Of a DNA stretch of 64,000 nucleotides, positions 43,865-54,639 are shown in pieces. The translations under genes were made by a program, and so were the position numbers. Position 1 is the first letter of the stretch. Every line of letters starts with the position of its first letter. This DNA is from Paraspadella gotoi (taxonomy: Eukaryota > Chaetognatha), in the NCBI GenBank assembly GCA_051294375.1, contig CM119266.1, forward strand, positions 3,031,812 to 3,095,811. Reading direction: 5' to 3'. A model generated the notes under the pieces. The model was not told where the DNA came from, made no database searches, and saw only the letters and a list, made by a program, of their open reading frames with translations.

Positions 43865-44129
43865 NNNNNNNNNNNNNNNNNNNNNNNNNNNNNNNNNNNN
43901 NNNNNNNNNNNNNNNNNNNNNNNNNNNNNNNNNNNNNNNNNNNNNNNNNNNNNNNNNNNNNNNNNNNNNNNNNNNNNNNNNNNNNNNNNNNNNNNNNNNN
44001 NNNNNNNNNNNNNNNNNNNNNNNNNNNNNNNNNNNNNNNNNNNNNNNNNNNNNNNNNNNNNNNNNNNNNNNNNNNNNNNNNNNNNNNNNNNNNNNNNNNN
44101 NNNNNNNNNNNNNNNNNNNNNNNNNNNNN
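43865..44129. other. Assembly gap, 265 N
   Basis: Run of N following a GA microsatellite. Confidence 1.
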
Positions 44130-44835
44130 TAGAACGTCGTCATTTACTGCGCCGTTCGTTTTTCGGTGACCCGTTCGCCCAACTCCTAAGGCCTCTTATA
44201 TTTAGCTTGTTCTTTTTTTTTGAAGTTTTTGTCTGTCTCTTATCTCGGACTAGGTTTTTTTTTATCTCTTCTTTGTCTCTGTTTTTATGTCTATGTCGAT
44301 TGTTAATTGTCTTTGTTCTCTTTAATCGGTTATTTGTTCCGAGTGTAGCCACCTCTTTGTCTTGTTCTTTTTCTCGTTCTTTGTCTCTCTCTTCTTTTCC
44401 TTTGATTTAAAATGTTCTTATTCTTTTCGGTTCTGGTGTTAATGACCCTTTGACGCGCCCCTTTGTCTTAAGGACCCTTTGTCTTTAAAATGCTCCCTGC
44501 GTTTCTCAATTGGCTTCATTTTTTGTTCCTTTGTCAAGAGTGTTTTTCATATTTGCAACTTACGTATCTGTCGTCTAGCCTAGGGCATTTTTTGTCCGTG
44601 TCTCTTTGTTTTTTTCATATTTTTTGAGGTTTTGTTTTCTTTTTTACAGTAAGAATTATGTAGTAGTTTCATTCTAACTTTTTTTGCCAAGTTTTTCTTT
44701 CCTTATTTTTTTTTTTATCTTCATTTTTGTTTGTTTTTTTAGTTGTCGTCACGATGCCCTTTTGTTCCTAAGACCGATTGCGTGCAAATCCGTGAGAGGC
44801 ACTGTTAAGAGTGTGAGAGTGAGAACTGAGAACGA
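44130..44835. other. T-rich stretch with CTTTGTC motifs
   Basis: T-rich DNA with recurrent CTTTGTCT and ACCCTTTG motifs. No exon or family recognised. Confidence 0.45.
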
Positions 44836-44959
44836 AAGGCAAGTGAGATATATGCAAGAAGAGAGATAGGNNNNNNNNNNNNNNNNNNNNNNNNNCCGCC
44901 TTTCTGCGAAACAAACAACCTGCTGTCCTCTCGCTAATGTATCGTTTGGACCACTTCCT

Positions 44960-44991
<32 letters not shown>

Positions 44992-45078
44992 CATCTCTCT
45001 CTTCATCTCTCTCTCTTCTCTCTCTCTCTCTCTCTCTCTCCTTACTTGGCATATATCTCACTTGCCCTCCTTCTCTCT

Positions 45079-45114
<36 letters not shown>

Positions 45115-45175
45115 CCTTCCTCTCTCCTCTCATCTCTCTCCTCTCTCTCTCTCTCTCTTTCTCTCTCTCCCTTTT
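44836..45175. repeat. Inverted repeat and CT microsatellites around a gap
   Basis: GGCAAGTGAGATATATGCAAG (44839 onward) recurs inverted as CTTGGCATATATCTCACTTG near 45045-45064. Between them lie a 25-N gap (44871-44895) and CT microsatellites, which continue to about 45170. Confidence 0.85.
44871..44895. other. Assembly gap, exactly 25 N
   Basis: Fixed-length gap inside an inverted repeat. Confidence 1.
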
Positions 45176-45297
45176 TTTTTTTGCGGATATCGAAATAGTT
45201 TTTACAATATAGACAACTTCATACTACTTATTAATTACTCTAAAGTACACTATGCACAGACTCTAACTTATTTCGTAACCAAAGATTAAAGAAAGAC

Positions 45298-45829
45298 NNN
45301 NNNNNNNNNNNNNNNNNNNNNNNNNNNNNNNNNNNNNNNNNNNNNNNNNNNNNNNNNNNNNNNNNNNNNNNNNNNNNNNNNNNNNNNNNNNNNNNNNNNN
45401 NNNNNNNNNNNNNNNNNNNNNNNNNNNNNNNNNNNNNNNNNNNNNNNNNNNNNNNNNNNNNNNNNNNNNNNNNNNNNNNNNNNNNNNNNNNNNNNNNNNN
45501 NNNNNNNNNNNNNNNNNNNNNNNNNNNNNNNNNNNNNNNNNNNNNNNNNNNNNNNNNNNNNNNNNNNNNNNNNNNNNNNNNNNNNNNNNNNNNNNNNNNN
45601 NNNNNNNNNNNNNNNNNNNNNNNNNNNNNNNNNNNNNNNNNNNNNNNNNNNNNNNNNNNNNNNNNNNNNNNNNNNNNNNNNNNNNNNNNNNNNNNNNNNN
45701 NNNNNNNNNNNNNNNNNNNNNNNNNNNNNNNNNNNNNNNNNNNNNNNNNNNNNNNNNNNNNNNNNNNNNNNNNNNNNNNNNNNNNNNNNNNNNNNNNNNN
45801 NNNNNNNNNNNNNNNNNNNNNNNNNNNNN
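45298..45829. other. Assembly gap, 532 N
   Basis: The longest gap in the window. Confidence 1.
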
Positions 45830-46451
45830 GAAGGGGAGAGGGAGGAGGAAGGGAAGAGGGAAGAGGGAGGAGGGAGGAAGAGGAGGAAGAGGAAGAGAGA
45901 AAAAAGTTAAGATGGTAAGTGGCTGCACAAGTTTAATAAAAATAAAGAGCGGGTTGGGTAAGTTCAAGAAAGGTAGGGTCGGTTGATGTCATTGAAATGT
46001 TTGAAGAAGCAAAAAAGAAAGGATGGCGTCAGTTTTTCTTCTTTTTCTTCACTTCCTCAAATTTGTTGTCTTTTTTTTGTGAAAAGGTTAACACTATACA
46101 ACAACGACAACAACAATAACAACGAGGAAGACGCCGCCGCAAGCGTCTGCATCAAAAGGTTTCTCGACGTCATTCGAGGGAAATGGCGCCGTCGCCGCGG
46201 AAATGGCACGAGGGGCAACATAAATGGCGAAAGTGGCAATAAATGGCAAAAGTGGCCATAAAATCGCAAAAAGTGAAATCGGGAAGAAATCATCCAAAAT
46301 TTTTAAGACTCGGAGGAAAAATTTGAAGATGAGACAGAAAAGGGGAAGAGAAAAGAGGAAGGAAACTGAACTAAGTATTGTAATGTTGACTTGTTTAGTT
46401 TAAAGGTAATTTATACATTGCTGCATGTGAGATACAACTTATCTTGTAAAA
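45830..46451. other. Purine-rich then GGCGCC-containing stretch
   Basis: A GGAAGAGGGA-type purine array (45830-45905) is followed by unique sequence and by recurring AAATGGC units (GGAAATGGCGCC, ATAAATGGCGAAAGTGGC) at 46180-46265. A plus frame over this (46105-46261) is Asn- then Arg/Gly-rich and looks compositional. Confidence 0.4.
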
Positions 46452-46639
46452 NNNNNNNNNNNNNNNNNNNNNNNNNNNNNNNNNNNNNNNNNNNNNNNNN
46501 NNNNNNNNNNNNNNNNNNNNNNNNNNNNNNNNNNNNNNNNNNNNNNNNNNNNNNNNNNNNNNNNNNNNNNNNNNNNNNNNNNNNNNNNNNNNNNNNNNNN
46601 NNNNNNNNNNNNNNNNNNNNNNNNNNNNNNNNNNNNNNN
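46452..46639. other. Assembly gap, 188 N
   Basis: Run of N. Confidence 1.
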
Positions 46640-46819
46640 GTGACAGTTGACGACCCAAAACTAAACAAAAAAAATGGATTAAAAAGAAAAGTTCGGAAAA
46701 AAAGTTATCGATCGGAAATTCGGTCGGTAATACTTCAAAGTCTTAAATGTTCTTCGAGCGGAAAAATTCAAACTAAATCATCATCAACCGAAAAAGAAGC
46801 TCAGAAATACTTTTTTTAG
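46640..46819 (+). CDS. Hypothetical C-terminal ORF, open into the gap
   Basis: A plus-strand frame open from the gap edge to TAG at 46817-46819 encodes 59 residues, strongly basic and serine-rich (NGLKRKVRKKSYRSEIRS, then SSSGKIQTKSSSTEKEAQKY). It is free of microsatellite sequence. The start lies in the gap, so length and exon structure are unknown. It could be a nuclear-type basic tail. No domain is recognised. Confidence 0.3.
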   Translation: MTVDDPKLNKKNGLKRKVRKKSYRSEIRSVILQSLKCSSSGKIQTKSSSTEKEAQKYFF

Positions 46820-47300
46820 TGGACTTTTGACGTCAGCAAAGCTACGGAAGTAAGAAAAGTTTTTATTAAAAAAATGGAATATTTCTAAATAATAGGTAGA
46901 AAAGTAGAGAGAGAGAGGAGTAAAAATTATGTCGTCGATAAAATAATATAAACAAACAAAAATAAAAAGTAAAATAGAAAGAAAGAAGAAAAAATCCCAG
47001 GAGAAGAAGAGGCAGACATTTCGTTTCCACGAAGTCAGTTTTTTGGTTCCGAAAGACAAACGGAAATTTGAGAAAGACAAGGAACAATCTGACCCGGGCT
47101 TCGGCTTTTTCTCGCATTTGTATCTAAGACATATTTATCCACTATATGTAATATATGTATAACTGGTGTATCATAGTTATATATACATTAAAATATGATA
47201 AAATATTTTTATTTCTCATTACGTTTTAATGGTGAACGGAAAGATTGAGGTCGCGTGAAAAAATGTGACGCGTTGGGCGTGTGAAAAGCCTCTCTGACCA
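46820..47300. other. AT-rich stretch with a perfect CRE
   Basis: TGACGTCA at 46828-46835 sits just after the ORF stop. The rest is AT-rich and unremarkable. Confidence 0.45.
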
Positions 47301-47301
47301 T

Positions 47302-47405
47302 CAGTATCATCATCATCATCGTCATCATCAGCATCGTCATCCTCATCATCATCATTATCATCATCAGCATCATTATCAGCATCGTCATCATCAGCATCAT
47401 CTTTC
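47302..47405. repeat. (CAT)n/(CAG) triplet array
   Basis: CATCATCATCGT-type triplets giving His-rich plus frames. Confidence 0.92.
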
Positions 47406-47623
47406 CCAAAGTGAGAAGTACAAAATTTCGAACCCTAATTTGCATGAGAGGCTGTTTTTTGAGCCTCAAGGGCACGGGGCCATTTTCAGCCGGAATGAGA
47501 TTACGAACCCGGATGTAACGACTTATTTGCCAGAGCGGCTGAGGCTTAAATCTCGTTCGTTGCCGTTGTTGTTGTTGTCATCGTCTACGTTGTCTTCGTT
47601 ATGCTTATGGCAGTTGTCATTTT
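47400..47623 (+). CDS. Exon-like ORF after the CAT array
   Basis: After the CAT triplets the plus frame continues into about 50 residues of balanced, protein-like composition (SEKYKISNPNLHERLFFEPQ, GHGAIFSRNEITNPDVTTYL, PERLRL) before entering a GTT/CTT-type run and a stop. CATCAGCATCATCTTTCCC upstream offers possible acceptors (CAG at about 47396). This could be a real exon whose flank is a triplet repeat, or coding sequence that carries a His tract. I recognise no family. Confidence 0.35.
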
Positions 47624-47643
47624 AAGGCAATCATAGCTGAAAT

Positions 47644-47813
<170 letters not shown>

Positions 47814-47996
47814 AAGGTGAATGTAGGTGAAACGAGATAAAATAAATGATAAATAAGTAAATAAATGTATAAAGGGAATATTAAATATCTGATGAAAGGA
47901 TAGTTAAAATGAAAAGGGAAGAAAAGGTTTTAAGGTTATAAAATTTGTTCAACCAAATTCGGGCAGAATGATAAAATCTCGATCCATCGGCAAAAA

Positions 47997-48009
47997 GGGT
48001 CAAAGGTCA
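47997..48009 (+). promoter_or_regulatory. DR1 nuclear-receptor-type element
   Basis: GGGTCA-A-AGGTCA, two hexamer half-sites with one-base spacing, the form bound by HNF4/RXR-type receptors. No gene can be tied to it. Confidence 0.35.
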
Positions 48010-48084
48010 GCATTGAGTATCAACGGACCAAAGTATTTAGGTCAACTTGGAGCTTTCTTTATTATTCGTATTTTTTTTCTTCTT

Positions 48085-48092
48085 TGCTGTAT

Positions 48093-48172
<80 letters not shown>
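48085..48172. repeat. (GA)n microsatellite
   Basis: About 40 GA copies with one AAAG interruption at the start. Confidence 0.97.
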
Positions 48173-48176
<4 letters not shown>

Positions 48177-48885
48177 TAATATATTTTGATTTTGAACCTC
48201 ACATGAAAAAAAAGCATTTCCTTCTGCTTTTAATCTTTCGTAGTTTATTGTTGTGACATTTCTGAGTTGAAATCAAGTTTCTCACAGAATTTCTTCACGA
48301 TTTTTTTTAAATATTAGTCGAAACGTTTTAGGAATTTTCGAATTTTTTTTTAAGGGAAAAGTAAAACGACAACAGAAATTTTTTTACCCCTCGACTTTTT
48401 AAAGCGAAAAAATGTTAAAAATTTGCTAATGGACTTTTTGATCCTTAATGATGAAGAGAAAATAATCGAGTAAAAAAATTGATGAAAAATGTTTCGAGCG
48501 GAAATAAAAAGAAATACACTGAAGGACTTAAAGTCTTTTGTGCTGATTCGAAAATTCACTTTCGCAGAAATTTATACTTTCATTGCAAAGTGAATTTTTT
48601 GAAATTTTAAATAAAATAATAATAATAATAATAATAATTCTTAAAAGTCTTCTCGTTCTTTTTCTTTCTGAACTCATGAGAAAACCTTTAACGGAATATT
48701 TACACTTTCTCTTTTTTTAAATATCATATCATTACCATCGTGAGTATTTGTGAATTTCAAAAAAACGGGGAAAAAACATCGACTTTGTTCTAGAAATCAA
48801 CTATTTTATATTTTAAAAACTGTATAACAAGTTTGCTCTTTTTATTTTGCATTTTTATCCGACGGTTCTTTCCCCTTTCGACGGC
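48173..48885. other. AT-rich stretch, no gene recognised
   Basis: AT-rich with an AAT triplet run near 48618-48638. No exon-like frame. Confidence 0.5.
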
Positions 48886-48887
48886 GA

Positions 48888-48973
48888 TATCTAGGACCAT
48901 GATATGCAAATTAGATTTAATTCCGGATCAAATACGCGTTGCACATAGGGGCGAGAGATAAAAATGGCCACGG

Positions 48974-49015
<42 letters not shown>

Positions 49016-49935
49016 GAAGAAAGAAGAAAATATCTAGGACCATTAATGCAAATTAGATTTAATCCGACAATGACGCGTTGCACAGTAGGGGGGAGAGATA
49101 AAAATGGGCACGGCGAGAGAGGAGAAGAGAGAGGAGAGGAGAGCGAGAGAGAGAGAGATATCTCGGACCATGATAATGCCAAATTTAAGATTTAATTCCG
49201 ATCAAGTACGCGTTGCAATAGGGAGGGAGAGATAAAATGGCCACGGGCCGAGAGAGAAGGAGAGAGGAGAGAAGAGGAGAGAAGAGATATCTAGAGACAA
49301 TTGATATGCAAATTAGATTTAATTCCGATCAATACGCGTTGCAATAGGGGGGGAGAGATAAAATGGCCACGGCGAGAGAGAGAGAGAGAAGAAGAGAGGG
49401 AGAGAGAGAGATATATCGGCACGCATGATATGCAAATTAGATTTAATTCCGATCAATACGCCGTTGCAATAGGGAGGGAAAGACGATAAAAGATGGCCAC
49501 GGGGACGGAGAGAGAGGAGAGAGAGAGAAGAATATCTAGGACCATATATGCAATTAGATTTAATTCGATCAATACGCGTCTGCAAATTTGGGGGGGCAGA
49601 TAAAAATGGCAGGGGGGGGGGGAGGGGGGGGGAACGGCGAGAGAGAGAGAAGAGAGAGAGAGATGAGAGAGGCATGAAGCCGATGATGCGATGAATAACA
49701 TGACCCGGTGCAAGGATAAAACGGATAAGCAACACCGGAAACAAGGAAAGATGCTGGTAATGGGATGGAACGCAGATCGAGAGAGAGAGAGAGAGAGAAG
49801 AGCAGCAGCGGAGAGAGAGAGAGACGAGAGAGGATATCAGGACGCATGAATGCAAATTAGATTTAATTCCGATCGCCATATACGCGTTGCAATAGGAGGG
49901 AGAGATAAAATGGCACGGTCGAGAGAGAGAGGAGG

Positions 49936-49972
<37 letters not shown>

Positions 49973-50176
49973 TATCTCGGACCATGATATGCAAATTAGA
50001 TTAAATTCCGATCAATAACGCGTTGCAATAGGGAGGAGAGATAAAATGGCCACGGTGCGAGAGAGAGAGAGAGAAGAGAGAGAGATATCTGGACCATGAT
50101 ATGCAAATTAGATTTAATTCGAGTCAATACGCGTTGCAATAGGGAGGGAGAGATAAATATGGCCACGGCGAGAGAC

Positions 50177-50200
<24 letters not shown>
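48888..50200. repeat. ~125-bp GA-rich satellite with octamer motif
   Basis: About nine units start ATATCTAGGACCATGATATG, continue CAAATTAGATTTAATTCCGA and CAATACGCGTTGCAATAGGG, then AAATGGCCACGG and a variable GA run. Each intact unit holds ATGCAAAT, the POU octamer. A second module (GCCGATGATGCGATGAAT, ACGGATAAG) is inserted at about 49672-49775 and 50219-50310. Related units reappear at 57170-58110. GA-run lengths vary. Confidence 0.92.
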
Positions 50201-50216
<16 letters not shown>

Positions 50217-50378
50217 AGAGCATGAAGCCGATGATGCGATGAATTAAACATGACCCGGTGAATGGAAAAACGGATAAGAAAGGAAAAGGAAAGATGCTGG
50301 TCAATCGGGGGATGGACGCAGAGAGAGAGAGAGGAGAGAGAGAGGAGAGAGAGGGAGAGAGAGAGAGGGAGAGAGAGA

Positions 50379-50425
<47 letters not shown>

Positions 50426-50938
50426 TGTGTGACGAGACATCAAGTAATAACAAATTTTTAAGATCATAATTAACATAGATGCTTGAAGTTTTTTAATGCA
50501 AACGATCATTTGATGAAAAAAAAGTCAATTGGGCAGTAAAACATGAAAAGAGATTAAGAAAATGGCTGAATGGATTGGAAAACAAAACAATATGAAAAAA
50601 TTTAAAAAGGAAAAAGTGGAAAACTACAAAAGCGAAAGGGAAAAAAAATAATTGAATGGCGCTGAAGGGGAAAGAAAGCGGGCCGGGGAGTTCGTTCTTT
50701 CTTTCTTTTTTCTTTTCTTTTATCCTCTCTTTCTTTTAAGCTATCGGCCGAATTACGACTTCTCTATTTACATTTTTTTCGACTGTCTTTCTATCTTCTA
50801 TAATCTTTCCATATATTTTTCTTTCTTTTTCTTCTCTTTTCATTTTAATTTCATTTAATTTCTTTCTTTTTCTTTTTATTGTTTTATTCCTCGAGCGACG
50901 GAAATGAAATGGAGCGTAAGGCCATTCGTGGGGCAGAT

Positions 50939-50941
<3 letters not shown>

Positions 50942-51016
<75 letters not shown>
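50942..51016. repeat. (GA)n microsatellite
   Basis: About 37 GA copies; shorter in unit B (58708-58755). Confidence 0.96.
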
Positions 51017-51017
<1 letters not shown>

Positions 51018-51203
51018 AGGTACATGAAATGAAGTGGATAATTGATTGGGTTTTTTTTCTAAACGATTTAAGCATCATTTGAACGCGGTATTCATAGCTA
51101 ATTGAATTGGCGGCAAGAGATAAGGGAAGAACAACGGACAAAGTAACTATATTTTATTTTCTTTAAAAAATGTTAACTAAATACTGATCTTACGATAAAA
51201 TAG

Positions 51204-51761
51204 GGAGTGGTCTTTATAAATGAAACATTCTTTGAAATATTATACACCTTCATTGATAGGGAAGCAGGTTCACTGGGAGTGAATAAATGAGACTGTGAAA
51301 GAGTCTTATTGAAGCTTGCAGAAACTGCTATGTTATTATCTTGTAAGTGTGATGAGGCCTTAAAAACCAAAGCTGTCCAAAGTCAGGACAAGATAGCTTA
51401 TTTATTAAATGAATGATGATAATTTTTAATTGTTGTACCAATTTCATAAAATTCAGCTACTTGTATTTTGATGCTAGTGCGGAGTACAATATAGTATTCC
51501 CGATCTAATACTAAGGGAGTGGTCTTTCATACAATGAAACATTCTTTGAAATATTATACCACTTCATTGATAGGGAAGCCAGTTCAATGGAGTGAATAAA
51601 TGAGACGTGAAAGAGTCTTGATTGAAAGCTTGCAGAAACCTCTATGTTATTATCTGTAAGTGTGATGGAGGCCTACCACAAAGCCTGTCCAAAGTCAGGG
51701 ACAAGATAGCTTATTTATTAATGAATGGATAATTTTTATATTGGTTGTACCAATTTCATAG
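51204..51761. mobile_element. 558-bp insertion made of two tandem copies
   Basis: Unit B reads straight through (GATAAAATAGAAGAAAAAAA at 58932 onward), while unit A has an insertion flanked by ATAG. It consists of two diverged copies, each starting GGGAGTGGTCTTT and containing GAAACATTCTTTGAAATATT and ATTGATAGGGAAGC; the first copy is longer. No transposase frame or terminal inverted repeat is evident, so the class is unknown. Confidence 0.5.
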
Positions 51762-52017
51762 AAGAAAAAAAACAGGAAAAATGATAAATAAAAAAAGAGA
51801 AAGAAAGCATAAAAAAGAATGAAATGAAGATGAAGAAAGAAGAAAATCGTTAGAAGAGAAAATTCAGCTGAACCGGAATCCTGATTCAAGATCAGATCTC
51901 GACTTCCGGATACCGGATGTTGCTGGAGAATACAAGAGAGACTAGATCCGTGAAGTAAATCTAAAGATTTAGTAAAGAGAGAGGAAATTTATGGGTTTTT
52001 CAGAAGGAGACTGAAGA

Positions 52018-52082
52018 GAAGAGAGAGAGAGAGAAGAGAGAGCAGAGAGAGAGGAGAGAGAGAGGGGGGGGGTGAGAGAGAT

Positions 52083-52147
<65 letters not shown>
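52018..52147. repeat. GA-rich array
   Basis: GA runs with interruptions; corresponds to the 168-bp GA array at 59205-59372 in unit B. Confidence 0.93.
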
Positions 52148-52150
<3 letters not shown>

Positions 52151-52817
52151 AAAAAGAAGAAGAACAATCATGTTCGTGAGTTCACAATCTCCCCAACAAA
52201 AATCGCAAAACTACTTGAAAAACCCGAAACTTTTCGCTTCCCATTGCAAGCGTCTAATTCACTTTGCCAAGTCGCTGAAGAAGACCCATCCCGCTCGAAA
52301 AGTCATGAGACGCAAGAAATCAAGCCGACCGTAAAATTGCAAAAAAAAAAAAAAAAAAAAAAACATATCTTTGCATCTATATTTTCAAAAAATCCATTAT
52401 GAAAGTGAGAAGTGGGAAAATTCTCAGGGTTAAAAGGTTCGAGAATCTGGCAAAGAGACTTTAAGAAATCAGCGGAAATTGCAACAAGAAAAAAAAAAGA
52501 TAAAAGAGGGAAAGAAAATCTGAGTTTAAGGGCAACATATTTTTTTTTCTTTTCCATCAAATCAAAGAAATTAGGGAAACTGCCTCTCGCTTGACATTTT
52601 GAGACATTTTCATCATGTATTCTGACGTTTTATCTTTCTCATTAAGTTCAATTTTTGTACAAGCGGGCCATTTTGGGGAGGCGTATGGTTGCGCTGTTGA
52701 GTAAACTTATTTCATGAAAAAAAAATCATACTATGTATATTATATGGTGTTTTTAATCTTTAAATCAGTTAAAAGTATGAGAACGCACTTTAATGATACA
52801 AAAAAACAAATAGTTAG

Positions 52818-53640
52818 ATGCCGACGTAGATTTCAACAGAGATGCCGATGAAGATGCCGATGAAAATGCCGGGCGGAGATGCGATGTAAAATTGAAGAAG
52901 ATGGCAGTGGAGAGATGCCGATATAGATGCCGACCTAGATTTCAACACAGATGCCATGAAAGATGCCGATGTAAAAACTGAAGAAAGATGGCAGTGGAGA
53001 TTGCGATGTAGATGAAGACATATATGCCGATGAAAATGCCGGCGGAGATGCCAATGTAAAAATTGAAAGAAGATGGCAGTGGAGATGCCGATATAGATGC
53101 CGACCTAGATTTCAACACAGATGCCGATGGAAGAATGCCGATCGTAAAAACTGAAGTAAGATGGCAGTGGAGATTGCAATATAGAGTGCTGACACTACCG
53201 ATCGCCGATGAAAATGCCTGGCGGAGATGCCAATTGTAAAATTGAAGGAAGATGGCAGTGGAATGCCGATATACGATGCAGCCTAGATTTCGACACAGAC
53301 TGCGCGATGAATGATGCCGATGTAACTGAAGTAGATGGCAGTGGAGATTGCAATATAGATGCCCGAATAGATGCCGCGATGAAAATTGCCGGCCGGACTC
53401 TCGCATGTACAACAATTCGAAGAGATCGCAGTGGAGATGACGCATATAGACCTGCCCGACCTAGATTTCCAACACACACTGCCGATGAGACAATCGTAAA
53501 AACTTGAAGAAGATGCAGTCGACAGATGCGACTAGCATTTCAACACAGATGCCGATGTTAGATGGCCGATGAAAGAGGTCATGGTAGATGGCGACGTAGA
53601 TGCGCACGTAGACTGCGACTAAGAAATGCCTGACTCTCTG
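52818..53640 (+). repeat. ~84-bp acidic coding-like repeat, unit A
   Basis: Tandem GATGCCGAC/GATGCCGATGAA units form ~84-bp modules ending GAAGATGGCAGTGGAGAT. The plus frame reads 28-residue modules ([20 protein letters not shown], then KTEVDGSGD; alternate module with [20 protein letters not shown]). Frame is lost at scattered indels. A splice-donor consensus GTAAGT follows at 53701. Confidence 0.75.
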
Positions 53641-53706
53641 AAGATGGAAATTGGAATTCCGGTTTTCAATCAAATACAGCCGATTACGGGTTCACGGGGG
53701 TAAGTC

Positions 53707-54064
53707 AAGCAAGGGTGAGACTTCGTGGGGAGGCAGGCTCTGAGGAAAGAGAGACAGGGGTGGTAGGACATTGTAAAGAATAGGGAGTAGGGAGAGGGGC
53801 ACCGGGTGGGTAAAAAGTCGAGATCGAAAGAAAAAGATTCAGGTTTAATGAATTAGCAAATGTCCCATTGAAAATGTGTCGTCGAAGGACAAGCCAAAGG
53901 AAAAATAGAGAATGAAAATGGTGGATATTAAGTCAGTTTGTACTGTTTAAAAAGAATTGAAATAGAACACGTAAAATATATTCATGTTTTCAATATAAAT
54001 TAAATGACGCCATTGAATTCAATTTTTTATTTCGTATCGTTAAATGACCGGGATCACAAGAAGA
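53707..54064. other. Unique stretch downstream of acidic repeat
   Basis: Mixed sequence (GTAAGTCAAGCAAGGGTGAG and a purine-rich segment), then AT-rich. It would be intronic if the acidic repeat is an exon. Nothing else recognised. Confidence 0.4.
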
Positions 54065-54473
54065 TCAGTCACACTTAAATATTACGGGATTTTCAAAATC
54101 CGAATAACCAACTTCATTTTCATCAAGCGGATGACTTGAGCCGGGCGTTGGACGCGGGTCAATACCCTCTATGTCAGTGTTAATTGTAATTTCCAAGTCC
54201 TCAACGACACTTGTCGAAAAAAAACCGCCATCCGATTGGTCGATTTCCGAAGCCATCGACCAATAAGAAGGATCGGCTTTTGAGACGGCCAAACGGAAAA
54301 TCAGTTGTGCATGAAATGGGAGATCAAACTTGATTCGTTTTAAGAAAGCGAATTTTGTGATGATAATTATTATGAGATTCACATTGAGAGAGACCTTGTC
54401 GTTCAAAACGACGACGGACGACGACGACAACAAGCCTATAATAACTAGAGCGGGGAAAGTCGTGCCGATAAAA
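54065..54473 (-). CDS. Hypothetical last exon, acidic C-terminus
   Basis: A minus-strand frame runs from a possible acceptor (TTAACAAAAG, after a CT microsatellite) to TGA at 54065-54067, about 136 codons. The N-terminal part is hydrophobic (FIGTTFPALVIIGLL; later LIIIIITKFAFLKRIKF). The C-terminal part is balanced and acidic (ADPSYWSMASEIDQSDGG, EDLEITINTDIEGIDPRPTP, NPVIFKCD). The frame also remains open through the microsatellite, so the 5' boundary is uncertain. Unit B carries the same sequence with indels that break it. The inverted CCAAT pair at 54235-54264 lies inside this frame, so it may instead be regulatory DNA. No family recognised. Confidence 0.35.
54235..54264. promoter_or_regulatory. 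Perfect inverted CCAAT pair
   Basis: ATTGGTCGAT, ten bases, ATCGACCAAT: 10-bp perfect arms each with a CCAAT box. It is retained base-for-base in unit B (61544-61573) although neighbouring bases differ. Confidence 0.4.
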
Positions 54474-54488
54474 CTTTTGTTAAAAGAA

Positions 54489-54489
<1 letters not shown>

Positions 54490-54547
<58 letters not shown>
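54490..54547. repeat. (GA)n microsatellite upstream of the C-terminal ORF
   Basis: GA on plus, CT on minus, serving as a candidate polypyrimidine tract for the ORF at 54473; the unit B counterpart is 61807-61875. Confidence 0.93.
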
Positions 54548-54639
54548 TTGTAATTGTGGCTCTAAAATAGAGTCTAGAAAAGAATCGGATGCGATGATGA
54601 CCGTATTTCTTATTTTTTTCTCAAGCGCCTTCAATCATT

